NCBI GenBank assembly: GCA_028335825.1
Contig: JAIOKI010000012.1
Span: 62,001 to 126,000 of the forward strand
From: Nosema muscidifuracis
Lineage: Eukaryota > Microsporidia > Nosematidae
DNA length: 64,000 bases
Direction of reading: 5' to 3'
Part shown: piece after piece, positions 40,500-50,621 of the stretch
How the letters are laid out: every line of letters starts with the position of its first letter
Position numbering within the stretch: position 1 is the first letter of the stretch
Program-made: the position numbers and the translations under genes
The notes under the pieces: generated by a model
Database searches by the model: none
Seen by the model: the letters and a program-made list of their open reading frames with translations, nothing else
What the model was told of the DNA's origin: nothing

Positions 40500-42656
40500 T
40501 TATTGATTACTAATGTATCTTATGAAATTAGAGAAGACTATTTGGATATATGTTACTTTTATATCATTATTTTCACCTACTACATATTCCTCATCGACAA
40601 GTGATTTCTTTAAATCTTCATCCAATAATTTTATATTTCTTTCTACTAATATTTTGCATATTTCTTGTGTCGCAGCGATATAAAAAAGTCTTTCGTTATC
40701 AATTTCTACTACTTTAGTTGGGGTTGAAGAAGAAGACGAAGACGAAATTGGAATATCGAATAGTTCACTTTTAGTATTAGATTGTAGAGAAAGCTTATCT
40801 TTTGATTCAAATACTTCTTCTCTAAATTTATCGACAAAATCAGTGAGTTCTTTTTGTATCTCCTCAACTTCTTTTTCAAGAGGGTCATTTTCTTCATTTA
40901 AATTTTCAACCTTATTAATTTCATTTTCTTTACTTAAATTTTCTCTCTTTTTGATTTCGTTCTCTTCATTTACCTTTTCTTTACTTAAATTCTCTCTCTT
41001 TTTAATTTCATTCTCTTCATTTACCTTTTCTTTGCTTAAATTTTCAATCTTATTAATTTCATTTTTCTCATTTAACTTTTCTTTACTTATATTAGCACTA
41101 TTATAAATTTCATTCCTTCCACTTATATTAGCACTATTATAAATTTCATTCCTTCCACTTATATTAGCACTATTATAAATTTCATTCCTTCCACTTATAT
41201 TAGCATTCTTATTAATTTCATTCCTTCCACTTATATTAGCATTCTTATTAATTTCATTCCTTCCACTTATATTAGCACTATTATAAATTTCATTTTTCTC
41301 ATTTAATTTATCTTTACTTAAATTTTCTTTGCTTAAATTTTCATTCTTATATAAACTATTTCTTCCACTTATATTAGCACTATTATAAATTCCATTCTTT
41401 CCACTTATATTAGCATTCTTATTAATTTCATTTTTCTCATTTAACTTTTCTTTGCTTAAATTTTCATTCTTATATAATCCATTCCTTCCACTTATATAAG
41501 GACTCTCATAAATTCCATTCTTTCCGCTTATATTAGCATTCTTATTAGTTATATTTTCATTCTTATATAATCCATTCCTTCCACTTATATAAGGACTCTC
41601 ATAAATTCCATTCTTTCCGCTTATATTAGCATTCTTATTAGTTATATTTTCATTCTTATATAATCCATTCCTTCCTTTTATATAAGCACTCTCATATAAT
41701 GCATTGCTTCCTTTTATATAAGGACTCTCATATAATCCATTCCTTCCTTTTGTATAAACACTCTCATAAATTCCATTCTTTCCTTTTGTATAAGGACTCT
41801 CATAAATTCCATTCTTTCCACTTAAATTTTCAATCTTATTAATTTCATTTTTATTCTCATGAATGCTATTCTTTCCACTTATATTAGCACTCTTATTAGT
41901 TAAATTTTTCTCATTTAACTTTTCTTTACTTAAATTAGCACTCTTATAAATTTCATTCTTTCCACTTATATTAGCACTCTTATTAGTTAAATTTTTCTCA
42001 TTTAACTTTTCTTTACTTAAATTTTCAATCTTATTAATTTCATTTTTATTCTCATGAATGCTATTCTTTCCACTTATATTAGCACTCTTATTATTTAAAT
42101 TTTTCTCATTTAACTTTTCTTTACTTAAATTTTCAATCTTATTAATTTCATTTTTATTCTCATGAATGCTATTCTTTCCACTTATATTAGCACTCTTATT
42201 ATTTAAATTTTCACTCTTATAAATGCTATTCTTTCTACTTATATTAGCACTATTATTAGTTAAATTTTCATTCTTGTATGATCTATTTTTTTCATTGATT
42301 TCTTCTTCAATATTTAAATTTCTATCTTTTGTTAATTCTTTAAACGCTATAATAATTCTTTTAATATCTTCTTTATTAAGCTTTGATATAATATTCAATC
42401 CAAATATAATCTTTTTAAATGACTCTTCATCAAGATTTGGATATTTTTTCTTTATCTCTTCATAAGAAGATGTTAAATTTAATTTTCCTACATTATTGTC
42501 TGATATTTTCATCACTTCACCTACATTTTCAGAATTATTAGATGGAGCTATTCCATCATCAGATTGAGAATAAGACCATATTATTTTTAAACCAATAAAT
42601 ACAATTCCCATAATTCCTATAATACTCAGTATAGTAATATTTCTCTTGAATGACAT
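40500..42656 (-). CDS. Anchored-repeat family member 7 with massive 12-aa repeat linker (718 aa)
   Basis: MSFKRNITIL, one membrane helix (about 9-30), then the shared module LNLTSSYEEIKKKYPNLDEESFKKIIFGLNIISKLNKEDI (cited in parts: SSYEEIKKK, FKKIIFGLNIISKLN), nearly the same as in member 6. Residues about 125-590 are tandem repeats of roughly 12 aa, coded by 36-bp units, in variants such as ANISGRNEIYNS, ANISGKNSIHENKN and ENLSKEKLNEKN. The C-terminal module (KFREEVFESKDKLSL, then VERNIKLLDEDL, ending FSNFIRYISNQ) closes the protein. A poly-Ser run precedes it. The repeats are Asn/Lys-rich with many NxS/T sites. Function unknown. Confidence 0.82.
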   Translation of the reverse strand: MSFKRNITILSIIGIMGIVFIGLKIIWSYSQSDDGIAPSNNSENVGEVMKISDNNVGKLNLTSSYEEIKKKYPNLDEESFKKIIFGLNIISKLNKEDIKRIIIAFKELTKDRNLNIEEEINEKNRSYKNENLTNNSANISRKNSIYKSENLNNKSANISGKNSIHENKNEINKIENLSKEKLNEKNLNNKSANISGKNSIHENKNEINKIENLSKEKLNEKNLTNKSANISGKNEIYKSANLSKEKLNEKNLTNKSANISGKNSIHENKNEINKIENLSGKNGIYESPYTKGKNGIYESVYTKGRNGLYESPYIKGSNALYESAYIKGRNGLYKNENITNKNANISGKNGIYESPYISGRNGLYKNENITNKNANISGKNGIYESPYISGRNGLYKNENLSKEKLNEKNEINKNANISGKNGIYNSANISGRNSLYKNENLSKENLSKDKLNEKNEIYNSANISGRNEINKNANISGRNEINKNANISGRNEIYNSANISGRNEIYNSANISGRNEIYNSANISKEKLNEKNEINKIENLSKEKVNEENEIKKRENLSKEKVNEENEIKKRENLSKENEINKVENLNEENDPLEKEVEEIQKELTDFVDKFREEVFESKDKLSLQSNTKSELFDIPISSSSSSSTPTKVVEIDNERLFYIAATQEICKILVERNIKLLDEDLKKSLVDEEYVVGENNDIKVTYIQIVFSNFIRYISNQ
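40940..42290. repeat. In-frame 36-bp tandem repeats inside the 718-aa gene
   Basis: On the plus strand the unit reads CCTTCCACTTATATTAGCAC plus TATTATAAATTTCATT. Higher-order blocks of three or more units (about 41,820-42,200) are themselves duplicated, showing repeated unequal exchange. All lengths are multiples of 3. Confidence 0.85.
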
Positions 42657-43246
42657 GAGGATACTAAAAATTTTATTTTTATAGTAAAAAATATAATTTT
42701 TTAATTAATTTAAATTAAAAAATGAAAAATTTAATTTCTCCTTGTACTAAATTTTATTAAAAAATATTTAATTAAAAAAAGTTTGAATTTTTTTTTAAAT
42801 AAAATACATTTTTAAATCGTTTTATTCTTATTAAAAAATAATTTTAATATTTTTATTATCTTAGATTAAAAAATAAATATAAAACTTAAAAAATGCAATA
42901 TAATATCTTAAATTAGTATTTTAAATTATTAATTATCATTTTATAATAATTTTTTTTTTTGATTAAAATCTTTAATTAAAAAAAAATAATTTTTCAAAAT
43001 TTTTAAAAAAGTGTTCAATTTAAATTTTATAGTCTTTTAATCATTAAAAATATTTTATTCCAATTTTTACATCATTTTCTATTTTGTGATTTAATTTTTC
43101 TTGTTCTTCCTTTAATGTTAAAAATACTGAATTATTACTCTTTTAAGAGTGTATAAATAATAAGATATTACATATAAAGCTAAATATAAAAATTTAAACT
43201 GAGATAGAAGTTAAATTCAAAAAGTTATTTATCTCATTTTTTAATA
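42657..43246. other. AT-rich spacer
   Basis: Nothing recognised between the 718-aa gene and the LTR element. Confidence 0.4.
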
Positions 43247-43251
43247 AAACC

Positions 43252-43333
43252 TGTTAATAGTTTTATTTTTAATTATTTCAGACATCCTAAAAAAACTCAG
43301 GGTTCTTTTTATAAAATTTTTAAAATATCAACA
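43252..43333 (-). repeat. 3' LTR (82 bp)
   Basis: Direct repeat of 45185-45266, apparently identical over all 82 bases. In gene orientation it begins TGTTGATATTTT and ends ACTATTAACA. This is an unusually short LTR for the Ty3 group. Confidence 0.92.
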
Positions 43334-43343
43334 TCCCTCCCTT

Positions 43344-45218
43344 TTAGCTCATAAGTCCATCATCAACCAATAGCTTTAATTTAACGGTATGTAATTTATC
43401 TTTCTTATTTTTAAAAACTAAATCTTCTAAAGTTCTATTGAATCTCTCAACTCGTCCATTCGACTGGTGATGGTATGGAGAAGTATAATGCAGTTTAATA
43501 TTCATTTTCTCACAGTAAGCCTTAATTTTTCTACTTTGATTCTCCTTTGCTTGGTCAAGAATAAGAGTTTGAATTTTAACTTCTTCAAAAATATCCTTAA
43601 TCATCTCTAATATTTTTTCATCGGTACGTGATTTAACTAATTTAACATACCCTTTTCTAGTAAAATAATCTATTGCTGCTATAATATAATAACCTTCAAT
43701 AGGGCCAATTATGTCTATGGCCACTTTTTCTCCTGGTTCATGTGCCGTTACAAAAATAAATCTTTTTCCTTTTTTCGCATTGTACATCTTACATACTTCA
43801 CACTCTTTAACTATTTTTTTGATAATAGGGCTGATTCCTTGTAAATTGTATCCCTTTTTCTTTAACTCATATTCCATAGATTGCATACCCCTGTGTATTA
43901 ATTCTTCGTGTAGTTTTCTGATATATGTTTCCTGCAAACCCTTCTTCGCATCTGTTAAAAGCCTTTTATTAATACTATCTTTTGTAATATCTTCCCTTAT
44001 TTCATTTAATTTAAATATCTCTTCTTTTCCTGTCGAATTTCTACTTAAACAATCCACATGTGGAATCTCTTTACCCTGTTTGTACTTTGGCATGTTATAA
44101 ATCTTTTCTACAATTCGTTTCCCTTTCTCCGTGCGAATCTCACATTCATATTTAACCTTTTGTATTCTCTTCATATTTTTAAGGCTTTCTCGTCCTATAA
44201 TAATTTTCTCTGTCTTTACCGTCGGCAAAATGTAAAATTTCGCTTTATATAAAAGACCATTATGCGTAAAATTAATTAACGTGTGATTGGTTACATAAAA
44301 AGGTTCTTCTAAACATGTATAAAACGTCATGGTACGTGTGTTCCTATGAAAACTCAACCCTAAAGTTTCCACTGATTTTTTACTAATGAAATTATAATGA
44401 GACCCTGTATCAGCTAAAATTTTGACCTGTCGATCATTAATATAAATCCTGTTCTCTTTATTCAAAATATCACTGATGTCGTCATCAATCACGTTAATTT
44501 TCTTTTTAAATTCAGAACTTTTCATCCGCCTTTTACAATCCCTAGCTGTATGTCCCAACATCTCGCAATTGAAACACCTTAACGGCTTCCTCGGAGCCAG
44601 TTGAATTTTTTCTAATTGAGTTTTTAACGCCAATAACTCTTTCTTTAACATTTCGGCATTTTTTATCTCGTCTTCTTTCTTTTTTTCTTCGATTTTATAT
44701 TCTTCTTCTAATCTCCTGATGGAATCTACATCTTCTTGTCCCAACTCATCTACTGTTAGTAGAAACCTTCGAATATCGTGATAGTCTGCTTTAACACCTG
44801 CAGCTATTATCCTTAATACAGCCTTATTATTAAGCTTAAATGGCCTGGCTTCATTTTCAACTCTTTTAATGAAAGCTACTACTTCTTCATCAACTTTCTG
44901 GCACAGCCTATATACTTGTCCAATATCATACTTCTTCACCTCGAACTTCTCTTTTGCTAAACTCTTCCACGCCTTATAATCCGTAGCTGCTTTACGCTTG
45001 GATTCATGGATCTCCTGGTGCCAAATTACGATATCGTAATCGGCTCTTCCAATTATATATTCGATTTTTTCTTGATCTGTTTTTTGTCTGAAAAAACTCA
45101 TAATTTCTAATCTCATGCATTCCTTTAATAAGTTTTCACTTAATATAAGGTTCTCGATGGGTTTCGTATGCTTATTCTCCACCATGTTAATAGTTTTATT
45201 TTTAATTATTTCAGACAT
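43344..45218 (-). CDS. Gag-protease-integrase-like polyprotein of the LTR element (fossil entry)
   Basis: A 624-residue open frame. Recognisable parts in order are a Gag-like helical region, a CCHC zinc knuckle (CFNCEMLGHTARDC), a retropepsin-like segment with ADTGS, an integrase zinc-binding region (HEELIHRG, then CEVCKMY) and an integrase core segment (DYFTRKGYVKLV, then YHHQSNGRVERFNRTLEDLV). The family is Ty3/gypsy (Metaviridae). The reading frame starts inside the 5' LTR: the LTR supplies the CCC-type signal, the ATG and the first ten residues (MSEIIKNKTI). As a polyprotein it is incomplete for the family. Confidence 0.85.
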   Translation of the reverse strand: MSEIIKNKTINMVENKHTKPIENLILSENLLKECMRLEIMSFFRQKTDQEKIEYIIGRADYDIVIWHQEIHESKRKAATDYKAWKSLAKEKFEVKKYDIGQVYRLCQKVDEEVVAFIKRVENEARPFKLNNKAVLRIIAAGVKADYHDIRRFLLTVDELGQEDVDSIRRLEEEYKIEEKKKEDEIKNAEMLKKELLALKTQLEKIQLAPRKPLRCFNCEMLGHTARDCKRRMKSSEFKKKINVIDDDISDILNKENRIYINDRQVKILADTGSHYNFISKKSVETLGLSFHRNTRTMTFYTCLEEPFYVTNHTLINFTHNGLLYKAKFYILPTVKTEKIIIGRESLKNMKRIQKVKYECEIRTEKGKRIVEKIYNMPKYKQGKEIPHVDCLSRNSTGKEEIFKLNEIREDITKDSINKRLLTDAKKGLQETYIRKLHEELIHRGMQSMEYELKKKGYNLQGISPIIKKIVKECEVCKMYNAKKGKRFIFVTAHEPGEKVAIDIIGPIEGYYIIAAIDYFTRKGYVKLVKSRTDEKILEMIKDIFEEVKIQTLILDQAKENQSRKIKAYCEKMNIKLHYTSPYHHQSNGRVERFNRTLEDLVFKNKKDKLHTVKLKLLVDDGLMS

Positions 45219-45266
45219 CCTAAAAAAACTCAGGGTTCTTTTTATAAAATTTTTAAAATATCAACA
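45185..45266 (-). repeat. 5' LTR (82 bp), carries the element's start codon
   Basis: Same sequence as 43252-43333. It contains GAACCC upstream of GGATGTCTGAAAT; the ATG of the element's open frame lies at 45216-45218, inside the LTR. Confidence 0.92.
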
Positions 45267-45271
45267 AAACC

Positions 45272-46960
45272 AAAGAAATAATAATTTTCTATGTGAATAT
45301 CACATCCTTTATAATCTACAGAAGTACAAAATAAATATAATTTTTTATATGATGACTTTGTAAAAATTATACGTAAGAAAAAAATTTATGATGAATTTGT
45401 AAAAAAAAATTAAGTATATTTTAGTCAAGTGAATAAAAAGTAACACGAAATCTTAAATAGCTTGAAAAATATTATAACTTACTTAAACAAATAATTAATA
45501 AAAAAATTAACTGTTTTTCTTATTCTAAAATAAAAATCTATAATATGTTTTTCAACTGAAGTTTTTATTTCTTTATATGTGTGATAATTTCAATTTATTT
45601 CTATATAGAATGTTAAACTTATATATTTTTAATTAATAACGATTAAATTTAAATCTATAAAAAAATTATTTAAACTAATCAATATAGTAAATTATAATTA
45701 TTTTTTATATAAGTGTGATCGAATCTTCCTCTAAAAGACGAAGGTAAACAATTTGTTATTTAGATTAGTTCTCTTAAAAATGAAAAATAATACACCTCCT
45801 ATAATTCTCCTTTATATAATCTTAGATCAGTGTTAAATATACAGCATAGTTAACAATTAGATATCAAATATTAAGTTATAAAAGCTTTGAGTTTTTAGAC
45901 AGTTTTACTACATTTTTTTATAAAAACAACATCCATGTAAATCAGTTTTCTGAAAATTAGTATTAATACTCAAATATTTTAAGTTAAACTTCTTATTTAT
46001 AGATTATTTTATTTTAAATAATTTTTTTTTATTTTTCATGATTAGTTTTAGATAGGTCTATAAAAATTACTGATTAAATTTTATTGCTCGATATTTCTAC
46101 ACTTGTTAAGATAAAGCAAGTTATAAATTACTCAACAGAATAATTTAATTTATGTATAGTAAGAATTGATTTTTTTTATTTACTCATAATAAAAGTTATA
46201 TTCTTTATTGTCTATCTTATCTTTAGTTTCATTGACACTTCTAGTATAATTAGAGCTTCCATTGATAAACATTCTAGATTGAACATATGTCTTACCTTTT
46301 AGTCAAAGTCTAGTTTCACTCTCTATTGTTTGTAGAATTTCAACACCATATCTTCATATAGGAAATACTCTGAGTTTTCTTTGTGCAATGAGTCACAATA
46401 GTTAGTTAACAAACTCTACTTATTTTCTTAAAAAATGTATTGATTATCTTAATAATTAAAATATCTTCATCTAGTAAATTATGCATGACTTATTGTCTTT
46501 AACTACTAATTTAATTTTTTATTGTATCTACTCATTTATTTGTTATACATTCATAGAAAGATTTATTTCAAATATTTTTTAGTATTGATAGCCCAGATTC
46601 AAATGTAAATTTCCGAAAATCTCATTATATCTTCTAATATATTCATTTACTGTTATATTAAATCGTTATGTAACCAATTGTTTAATATTATCATTACAAT
46701 AAACGTTTATCTTCTTTTTCTAAAAATATATTTTATCTTGAAGGGCATACAAAACTGTTTCTTCTCTAGATGAGATATAATCATATTTAACCGAAAATAA
46801 TTCTTCTATACAGGTATTTGAGGTTAGTCTTATATAATTTTACAAAGTTAAATTTTTTAAAAATATCAATTTTACAACTTTTACGTTAATAAAAATCTTC
46901 TTTCTTGACTTGTGGTTATTTATCAATATTTATAATAAATACGAGTAATCTCACAACATT
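45272..46960. other. Gene-free stretch with decayed sequence
   Basis: No open frame. Between about 46190 and 46780 the composition is coding-like, best on the minus strand, but closed in all frames. It may be an old element or gene that I cannot identify. Confidence 0.3.
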
Positions 46961-46962
46961 TT

Positions 46963-47205
46963 CATTTATAGAAAATAAAACATGTCAAAATATCAATTTC
47001 TTTTCATTTATAGAAAATCAAACATGTCAAAATATCAATTTCTTTTCATTTATAGAAAATTAAACATGTCAAAATATCAATTTCTTTTCATTTATAGAAA
47101 ATTAAACATGTCAAAATATCAATTTCTTTTCATTTATAGAAAATCGAACATGTCAAAATATCAATTTCTTTTCATTTATAGAAAATCGAACATTTCAAAA
47201 TATAA
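46963..47205. repeat. 42-bp tandem repeat, nearly six copies
   Basis: Unit CATTTATAGAAAATNAAACA plus TGTCAAAATATCAATTTCTTTT; copies begin at 46963, 47005, 47047, 47089, 47131 and 47173 (the last degenerate). Copies differ at only one or two positions, so the array is recently expanded. It lies just downstream of the convergent MRG-like gene. The 14-residue periodic frame it creates is not considered a gene. Confidence 0.92.
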
Positions 47206-47256
47206 AATTTATAAAAAACTTTTTCTCAATAATATTTTACACCTTTTAATTAATTT

Positions 47257-47901
47257 TCATACGTAATATTTTTTATCATAGAATAATTTATAATTACATA
47301 TAACAAAATCCAGGAAATATACACATATACTATAAATAGTTAGTTTAACTTCATAACTTTCTTCTTTTTTCATTAAATATTTCATTGCAATATAACAAAC
47401 TCTTACTCCTTGTACAACCCCATAAGTATTGAGAACATCTTCAACATTCTTTTCTTTCTGACATACAGCCATATTTTCATCATTAATAAGATTCTTTAAT
47501 CCTTTAATACATAAATGAATTTCATCTTTAGTAAGGTATATCTTATTAACAATAAGATGTGTACTAAACATATCCAATATCTTTTGTAAAGTATATTCAA
47601 AAGGTCTGTAATACATATTATTTGTTGTCATCCTCTTATCATAAGATATTAAATCATTTAATACAGTTCGTAGAATATCTAGGTTATTAATATTCCTAGT
47701 TACCTTTTTCATACTTTCAGCTGTTGATGGAAGTACATGATCTTGTATATATAAAGGAAGATGTGTAAACAATTTATAAGAATACACTCGATATGCTAAC
47801 TTATTATCAACTTGTTTACAATCTACAACTCTACCTTCATGCCATTCATCGCAATATTTAAATACTACATACTGGTTTATATCTAGGGTATGATGTACCA
47901 T
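47257..47901 (-). CDS. MRG/Eaf3-like chromatin protein (tudor-knot chromodomain plus MRG-like domain)
   Basis: A 214-aa protein. Residues about 8-62 fit a chromo-barrel/tudor-knot domain: VVFKYCDEWHEGRVVDCKQ, then LAYRVYSYKL and the closing IQDHVLPS, comparable to the EARV, VHY-GW and ESRVL landmarks of MRG15/Eaf3. Residues about 95-214 are helical and fit an MRG domain (FEYTLQKILDMF, then VRVCYIAMKYLM and IYSICVYFLDFVI). MRG proteins read H3K36 methylation in NuA4 and Rpd3S complexes. It is shorter than yeast Eaf3 (401 aa), with almost no linker. The tripartite start TTACCC directly precedes the ATG. Identification is moderate because similarity is weak outside the landmarks. Confidence 0.62.
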   Translation of the reverse strand: MVHHTLDINQYVVFKYCDEWHEGRVVDCKQVDNKLAYRVYSYKLFTHLPLYIQDHVLPSTAESMKKVTRNINNLDILRTVLNDLISYDKRMTTNNMYYRPFEYTLQKILDMFSTHLIVNKIYLTKDEIHLCIKGLKNLINDENMAVCQKEKNVEDVLNTYGVVQGVRVCYIAMKYLMKKEESYEVKLTIYSICVYFLDFVICNYKLFYDKKYYV

Positions 47902-47917
47902 GGGTAATAAATTTTAA
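47902..47917 (-). promoter_or_regulatory. AAAATTTATTACCC start signal
   Basis: Read on the minus strand, AAAATTTATTACCC directly abuts the ATG of the MRG-like gene. It is another AAATTT plus CCC combination. Confidence 0.75.
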
Positions 47918-49000
47918 GAAGTGTATTTAAGAATTTTAAAGGTTGTAGTGATGAAAGCATATTTTTTATTAATTTTTTAGTTTATGCTAAAATAAAAATT
48001 CATGTTTAATTAAAATTTAATTAATCAATTTTTTAAAACTAAATGGTCTGATTAATAACAAAGAAGATTTACATAATATTATAAACAAAATATAATTAGA
48101 AGTACTTTATAAATAAAACTTAGTATTTTTATAAATTTATTTTTTAAACTTCAAAAATCATTTTTAATGATTAAGAATGTTTTTAAATATTAAAAAGTCA
48201 AATATTTCAATTAATAAATTTAATATTAGAATAATCTTGAAAGTTTATTTGAATAAAAGTATTATCTTAATGTTAATATTTGTATAAATAAAATCATTAT
48301 CTTAATAGATTATAACATTTGTATAAATGAAAGTATTATTTTTATAGATTATAACATATATATAAATAAATAGTAATAACTATTATTTGTATAAATAAAA
48401 TTAATAACAATTATTTAATAAATAAAAGCATTTTTTTTATTTGTATAAATAGTAATAACTATTATTCAATAAAAAAAATATCTTAATAGATATTAACATT
48501 TGAATATTATCTCAATAAATGTAAGCTTTTGTTAAATTTTTAATATGTTTGTTTTTTTAAAAATTTATACCCTCCTTTCTAAAATTTATTAAGAATTTCA
48601 CATACATAAAAACTTTGATATTTAACTCCTTTTAAAAGTACATCCATTCTAAAAATAGAAAAGCTTTTATTTATGTGAATTATTAAGTTTAATAAAATAT
48701 TGAATATTATAAAAAATCTTTTATTGACTATTTTAGTTTAAGACCCATAGAAAATTTAATAAATATTTAGTGTTGATAATATCATATTTATATTTTAGTA
48801 TTTATATATAAGATATTATTAACTTATCAATATCTATCACTCTTCATTTTTTAATATATAAAATTAATCAAAGTATATTAGTAAATTATATAAAGATTAA
48901 CAGAATTCTTTTCATTTTTAAATCAAAGCCTACTCTAAGAAGTTAGAATTTCTTGAGATATTAAAAATTATAGAAATATTTATTATCAAAATATAATTGT
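47918..49000. repeat. AT spacer with TATAAATAAAAGTATTAT-type repeats
   Basis: From about 48240 to 48490 units built of TTTGTATAAATAAAA and ATTATCTTAATAGATTATAA recur about seven times. Elsewhere nothing is recognised. The segment around 48600-48660 resembles 40185-40250 (ACATAAAAACTTTGATATTT). Confidence 0.5.
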
Positions 49001-49009
49001 ATTAAAAAT

Positions 49010-49175
49010 ATATTTAAGACTGACCTCTTATAATAAAAATATCAAAGACTGACCTCTTATATTAAAAATATATTAAAGAGTCGACCCCGTATATTAAAAA
49101 TATATTTCAAAAACTGACCTCGTATATTAAAAATATATTAAAGAGTCTAACTCGTATATTTAAAATATTTCAAAG
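49010..49175. repeat. Tandem repeat, unit about 36-40 bp, four to five copies
   Basis: Unit GACTGACCTCTTATATTAAA plus AATATATTAAA, with variants GTCGACCCCGTATATT and GTCTAACTCGTATATT. It ends just downstream of the convergent Gly/Thr-rich secreted gene. Confidence 0.8.
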
Positions 49176-49224
49176 AGTAAAAAATTTGTTACGTTAAGTT
49201 TTTTTATATAAATTTATTTGTAAT

Positions 49225-49521
49225 TTAAAGTTCATTTTGTCCTTCTGTTCCTCCATTATAAGCAGAATTACCAGTGGTACCTGTAGTAGTTCCCCCATTA
49301 TAATTATTTCCACTTGTAGTAGTTCCTCCATTATAAGTATTTCCTCCTGCTGGGTATCCTGGAGGTGGTCCATTTCTATTACTTGTATAAGATGTTGTAT
49401 ATCCATTACTAGTAGTACCACCATTATATGTACCTTGTGTATAAGATTGTGGTTCACTACTTCCACAACATTTTATCATAAATATATTATAAACTATAGC
49501 TAAAAATATACCCAGCTTCAT
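49225..49521 (-). CDS. Small secreted Gly/Thr/Asn-rich repeat protein (98 aa)
   Basis: The N-terminus MKLGIFLAIVYNIFMIKCC is a good signal peptide (cleavage near residue 17-20). The mature part has two Cys at its start and then repeats of TYNGGTT(T) (about four copies: GTYNGGTTSNG, NTYNGGTTTSG, NNYNGGTTTG, SAYNGGT). Such short Gly/Thr/Tyr repeats suit an extracellular structural or spore-coat role, which is inference. No CCC signal is near the start. Overlapping frames in this segment are shadows caused by the repeats. Confidence 0.68.
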   Translation of the reverse strand: MKLGIFLAIVYNIFMIKCCGSSEPQSYTQGTYNGGTTSNGYTTSYTSNRNGPPPGYPAGGNTYNGGTTTSGNNYNGGTTTGTTGNSAYNGGTEGQNEL

Positions 49522-49529
49522 ATAATCTC

Positions 49530-50620
49530 CTTATAATTTTATTTAAATAATTATAAAGGAGTATAAATTTTTTAAAAGGAATGTTTCTATAAATTAAATT
49601 TTATATGTGTTATATATTAAAATTAGATATTAATCAATTCTTAAATATATTTTCAGATTTAATTTGACAAGTCATAATTTTAATTTAATACTGATTTTAT
49701 ATTAAAATATAATATTGTTAAAAAATATACCGGATTTATAATAATAAATTATCAAGAAATTAGTAATCTATAAATAATATACTAATATTATAATATTTTA
49801 TATACTGTATTTATAATAATAAATATACTATTATAAATTATCAAGAAATTAGTAATCTATAAATAAAAAGTTAATTTAATTATTTAGAATGAAATAAATC
49901 AGAAAAATACATTTTAATTAACAAAAAGATTCTTTTATAAATTATATTTAATGATTATCTTTCTAATTGAATTCTAGTCTTATAAAGAATTTAATAAAAA
50001 AGATCTTTTGAAGATTCTACCAATAAATTTTCTGATGAAATAATTCGTAGGAAAAGAAATTAACATAATAGAGCTAATATAAGATAATAAATATTTAACT
50101 AGAGATAAGTTATATCATCTTTTTACATTTAAATTGAATATTACAGTAAATTTATTTACCACTTCTGGTAGCTCTTCTTTAAATATTTATTCAAAATACC
50201 TTTCTATAGTTGTTGTTATTCCAAGTTATAATAGAAGAAATAATTTTACTTTTATAGCAATATAATAAAAAGTTCGTTATCTAAAACATTGTAATTTATT
50301 AAGATTATTCTGTGTTTTACTTCTTTCTTATTATTAAATTTTATTTTTAAATATGTTAGATTAATTGTACTTTATTTTTACGTCTATTTTGATTGTCGTA
50401 TCAACCTTAAAGATAATATAACTTTTTGTAATCTTAAAGAATATTTTCAACTATAATTTAGAGCATTTATTTATTTCTCTTATGTTTTAAACACTTTTAA
50501 ATTTATAAGTTTTTTCTAGGTTTGATTATTTTATTTTTAATTAAATAACATTCTTAAAAGATATTATAAAATAATTCGTTTTTAATAAATAATCTTTTAA
50601 ACTCAGAGTATATTTATTAT
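49530..50620. other. Gene-free AT-rich stretch
   Basis: A local duplication of AAATTATCAAGAAATTAGTA is seen at about 49746 and 49836. Nothing else recognised. Confidence 0.4.
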
Positions 50621-50621
50621 A

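Larger units (their letters stand above)
43247..45271 (-). mobile_element. Compact Ty3-like LTR retroelement with 82-bp LTRs and 5-bp target duplication
   Basis: The element spans 43252-45266 and is flanked by AAACC on both sides (43247-43251 and 45267-45271), a 5-bp target duplication. The two 82-bp LTRs look identical and have TGTTGA...TTAACA ends. Next to the 5' LTR (gene orientation) is TGGTGGAGAATAAG, a primer-binding-site-like sequence starting TGG; next to the 3' LTR is a purine run AAAGGGAGGGA. Parts of the single long open frame are Gag-like, protease and integrase; no reverse transcriptase part is recognised, so the copy is incomplete, with about one large loss, or a non-autonomous form. 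Identical LTRs imply a young insertion. Confidence 0.9.

Noticed and set aside
43711-44252. Plus-strand frames within the LTR element
   Set aside because: They are antisense shadows of the element's own frame, with no independent features.
45115-45363. Plus-strand 82-codon frame across the 5' LTR boundary
   Set aside because: It is antisense to the element start and runs into spacer; no signal or domain.
46900-47205. Possible CRISPR-like array (regular 42-bp units)
   Set aside because: Units are contiguous with no unique spacers, and the genome is eukaryotic.
46982-47266. 94-codon plus-strand frame with 14-residue periodicity
   Set aside because: It is an automatic result of the 42-bp tandem array and lacks a start signal.
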